From Botryococcus braunii (lineage: Eukaryota; Chlorophyta; Trebouxiophyceae): a stretch of DNA of 55,000 nt. The stretch is taken from NCBI GenBank assembly GCA_002005505.1, contig KV908637.1, positions 1-55,000 on the forward strand. Reading direction: 5' to 3'. Shown here in pieces: positions 53,925 to 55,000 of this stretch. The position numbers and the translations under genes are program-made. Under the pieces are notes generated by a model. It was not told the origin of the DNA, searched no databases, and was given only the letters and a program-made list of their open reading frames with translations. Position 1 is the stretch's first letter. Each line of letters opens with the position of its first letter.

Positions 53925-53983
53925 GGTGTGCGGTTAGAATGAGCTGCACTCTCTCTTTAAATAAATAAATAATTAAAAAAAAA

Positions 53984-54015
<32 letters not shown>

Positions 54016-54016
54016 A
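53925..54016 (+). repeat. dispersed GGTGTGCGGTTAG motif followed by poly-A
   Basis: GGTGTGCGGTTAGAATGAGC, then TGCACTCTCTCTTTAAATAA, (AAAT)n and about 28 A with AAAAG variants. The poly-A suggests the 3' end of a retroposon in plus orientation. Confidence 0.5.
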
Positions 54017-54234
54017 CGCCAGTCTGCTGCCACCTACAAACATTTTGATTCCAAACAATGTGCTTTTTCCCAAAGGGAGCGTGCCAGCAGGACCAGGCCG
54101 CATAACGCTTCGGAACACAGATTAAAAACTACAAGCCCCTTCATCCCCCCCCCCCGGCCCCCCTCTTGAAAAAGAATGGAGAATTCGATGGAAAATTTGG
54201 CTGGCGAAAAGGGCCAGCTTTAGCCCTGGCCTTG

Positions 54235-54375
54235 TACTGCTGGGCTCTCAGCGATCATACTGCGGCACTCTCAGCGCTCCTCAATCCCTGGGCTCTCAGC
54301 GATCATACTGCTGCACTCTCAGCGCTCCTCAATCCTGGGCTCTCAGCGATTGTACTGCTGGGCTCTCAGCGATTT
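54235..54375. repeat. ~49-bp tandem repeat
   Basis: GGGCTCTCAGCGATCATACT, then GCGGCACTCTCAGCGCTCC, repeated about two and a half times. Confidence 0.75.
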
Positions 54376-54745
54376 CGGGTTAACCTATATAGCCCGGCGG
54401 GGCCGGGTCAAAAATTGGAGGGGGGAACCCCCCTCCAAAAAATGGGAGTGCGCCCAGGTCCTGGGCGCCCCCTCCCATGGGGTGTACATTCAAACACACT
54501 GATCATGCTGGATTCATAGGTATGGTTCTCGTGTACCATCGTAACACCCACGGAGTCACTAGCCGGGAGCAGATTGTTTCATACATGAGTATGAAAAGAG
54601 TCTGATCATACTCTGGCTGGGAGGGGACATCCTAGACAGGACATCCACTACCCAGCCAGGACCGGTCCCCCGGGTACCCTGTGGGTCAAGAAGGACGGCG
54701 GAAGGTCAGTTCGCACCCCTCACAGGTCCTGGGTTCAAGCACGCA
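54376..54745. other. no gene recognised
   Basis: Contains short G/C hairpins (GGGGGAACCCCCC; CCAGGTCCTGGGCG). Nothing else. Confidence 0.35.
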
Positions 54746-54747
54746 TC

Positions 54748-55000
54748 TCAGGGGAGCGTCTCTGCGTACAGGAAGGGCTGCCCGTCTTGGTCCTTGAGCC
54801 ACTGCTCCCAATAGGGACCCGGCTTGCCCTCCCCGTTTATGGCCTGCCGCAGGGTGTACAGCCCGACGCTGCTGTTGATTCCAAAGAAGCTTGAGTCCCG
54901 AAACCAGCTGCCATCGGGTTCGCGGTACATCGTCCAGTTGACGATCGCGGGGGGAAACCTCAGATCGAAGCCCAGTATCGGTACCACAAGTATCAGCTGC
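54748..55000 (-). CDS. last exon of an unrecognised gene, open at the window edge
   Basis: On the minus strand the frame is open from the window end to a TGA at 54748: about 83 residues. It begins with a hydrophobic stretch (QLILVVPILGFDLRFPP) followed by a soluble-looking segment with many aromatic and Gly residues (NWTMYREPDGSWFRDSSFFG, then PGPYWEQWL). Balanced composition, no repeats and no matching long frame on the other strand favour a true exon. I do not recognise the family. The internal GTG near 54987 is not needed as a start. Confidence 0.55.
   Translation of the reverse strand, partial: QLILVVPILGFDLRFPPAIVNWTMYREPDGSWFRDSSFFGINSSVGLYTLRQAINGEGKPGPYWEQWLKDQDGQPFLYAETLP

Overview
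This is a repeat-rich piece of a eukaryotic nuclear genome, probably from a green alga or another member of the green lineage. It has spliced genes with GT-AG introns, many long dinucleotide microsatellites, several classes of retrotransposon and no bacterial-style operons. Two spliced host genes could be rebuilt by eye: a plant-type PP2C protein phosphatase, and a GARP (type-B ARR / LUX-like) transcription factor, a family typical of green plants. A primer-binding site in the window also matches a plant-type initiator tRNA-Met over 17 nt, as I recall that tRNA. I cannot name the species.

Layout. Bases 1-14000 are mostly non-coding: degenerate minisatellites (about 100, 93 and 50 bp units), a diverged duplicated module bounded by microsatellites (5040-6390), and long (CA)n, (GA)n, (TC)n, (GT)n and (TATG)n tracts. 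Bases 14040-17172 (minus) hold the GARP gene; its second intron carries a 643-bp foldback element. Bases 17300-20770 show no gene but contain a 135-bp direct-repeat pair. Bases 20772-35527 are a 41-bp satellite broken by two related full-length Ty1/copia elements. Copia-A (minus, 20917-28056) has LTRs that read as identical and an intact 1800-codon gag-pol. Copia-B (plus, 28364-35453) has one in-frame TAG between integrase and reverse transcriptase. Their 5' LTRs face each other across 307 bp. Bases 38503-41493 (minus) hold the PP2C gene, with a (CA)n tract inside an intron. Bases 42898-45662 hold two 5'-truncated LINE copies of one family in head-to-head orientation. Bases 45925-49722 (minus) hold a second kind of non-LTR element with an N-terminal C2H2 finger, RT, CCHC motif and restriction-like endonuclease, preceded by about 148-bp tandem monomers; a 3' fragment of the same family lies at 50358-50640. 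The right end (50700-55000) is AT-richer, with palindromes and minisatellites, and a terminal exon of an unrecognised gene runs off the edge.

Most notable finding. Both copia elements carry a small leader ORF upstream of gag. Its N-terminus contains RTKQTARKTT, nearly identical to residues 2-11 of the histone H3 tail. Eight of the ten codons differ between the two elements, all synonymously, which suggests selection on the peptide and possible histone-tail mimicry by a retrotransposon. The same elements show anticodon-loop initiator tRNA-Met priming, LTRs with an internal 143-bp duplication, and an unusually long integrase-RT linker with a duplicated Cys motif. Exon boundaries were worked out by hand from splice phase and family motifs; no alignment or database search was run.
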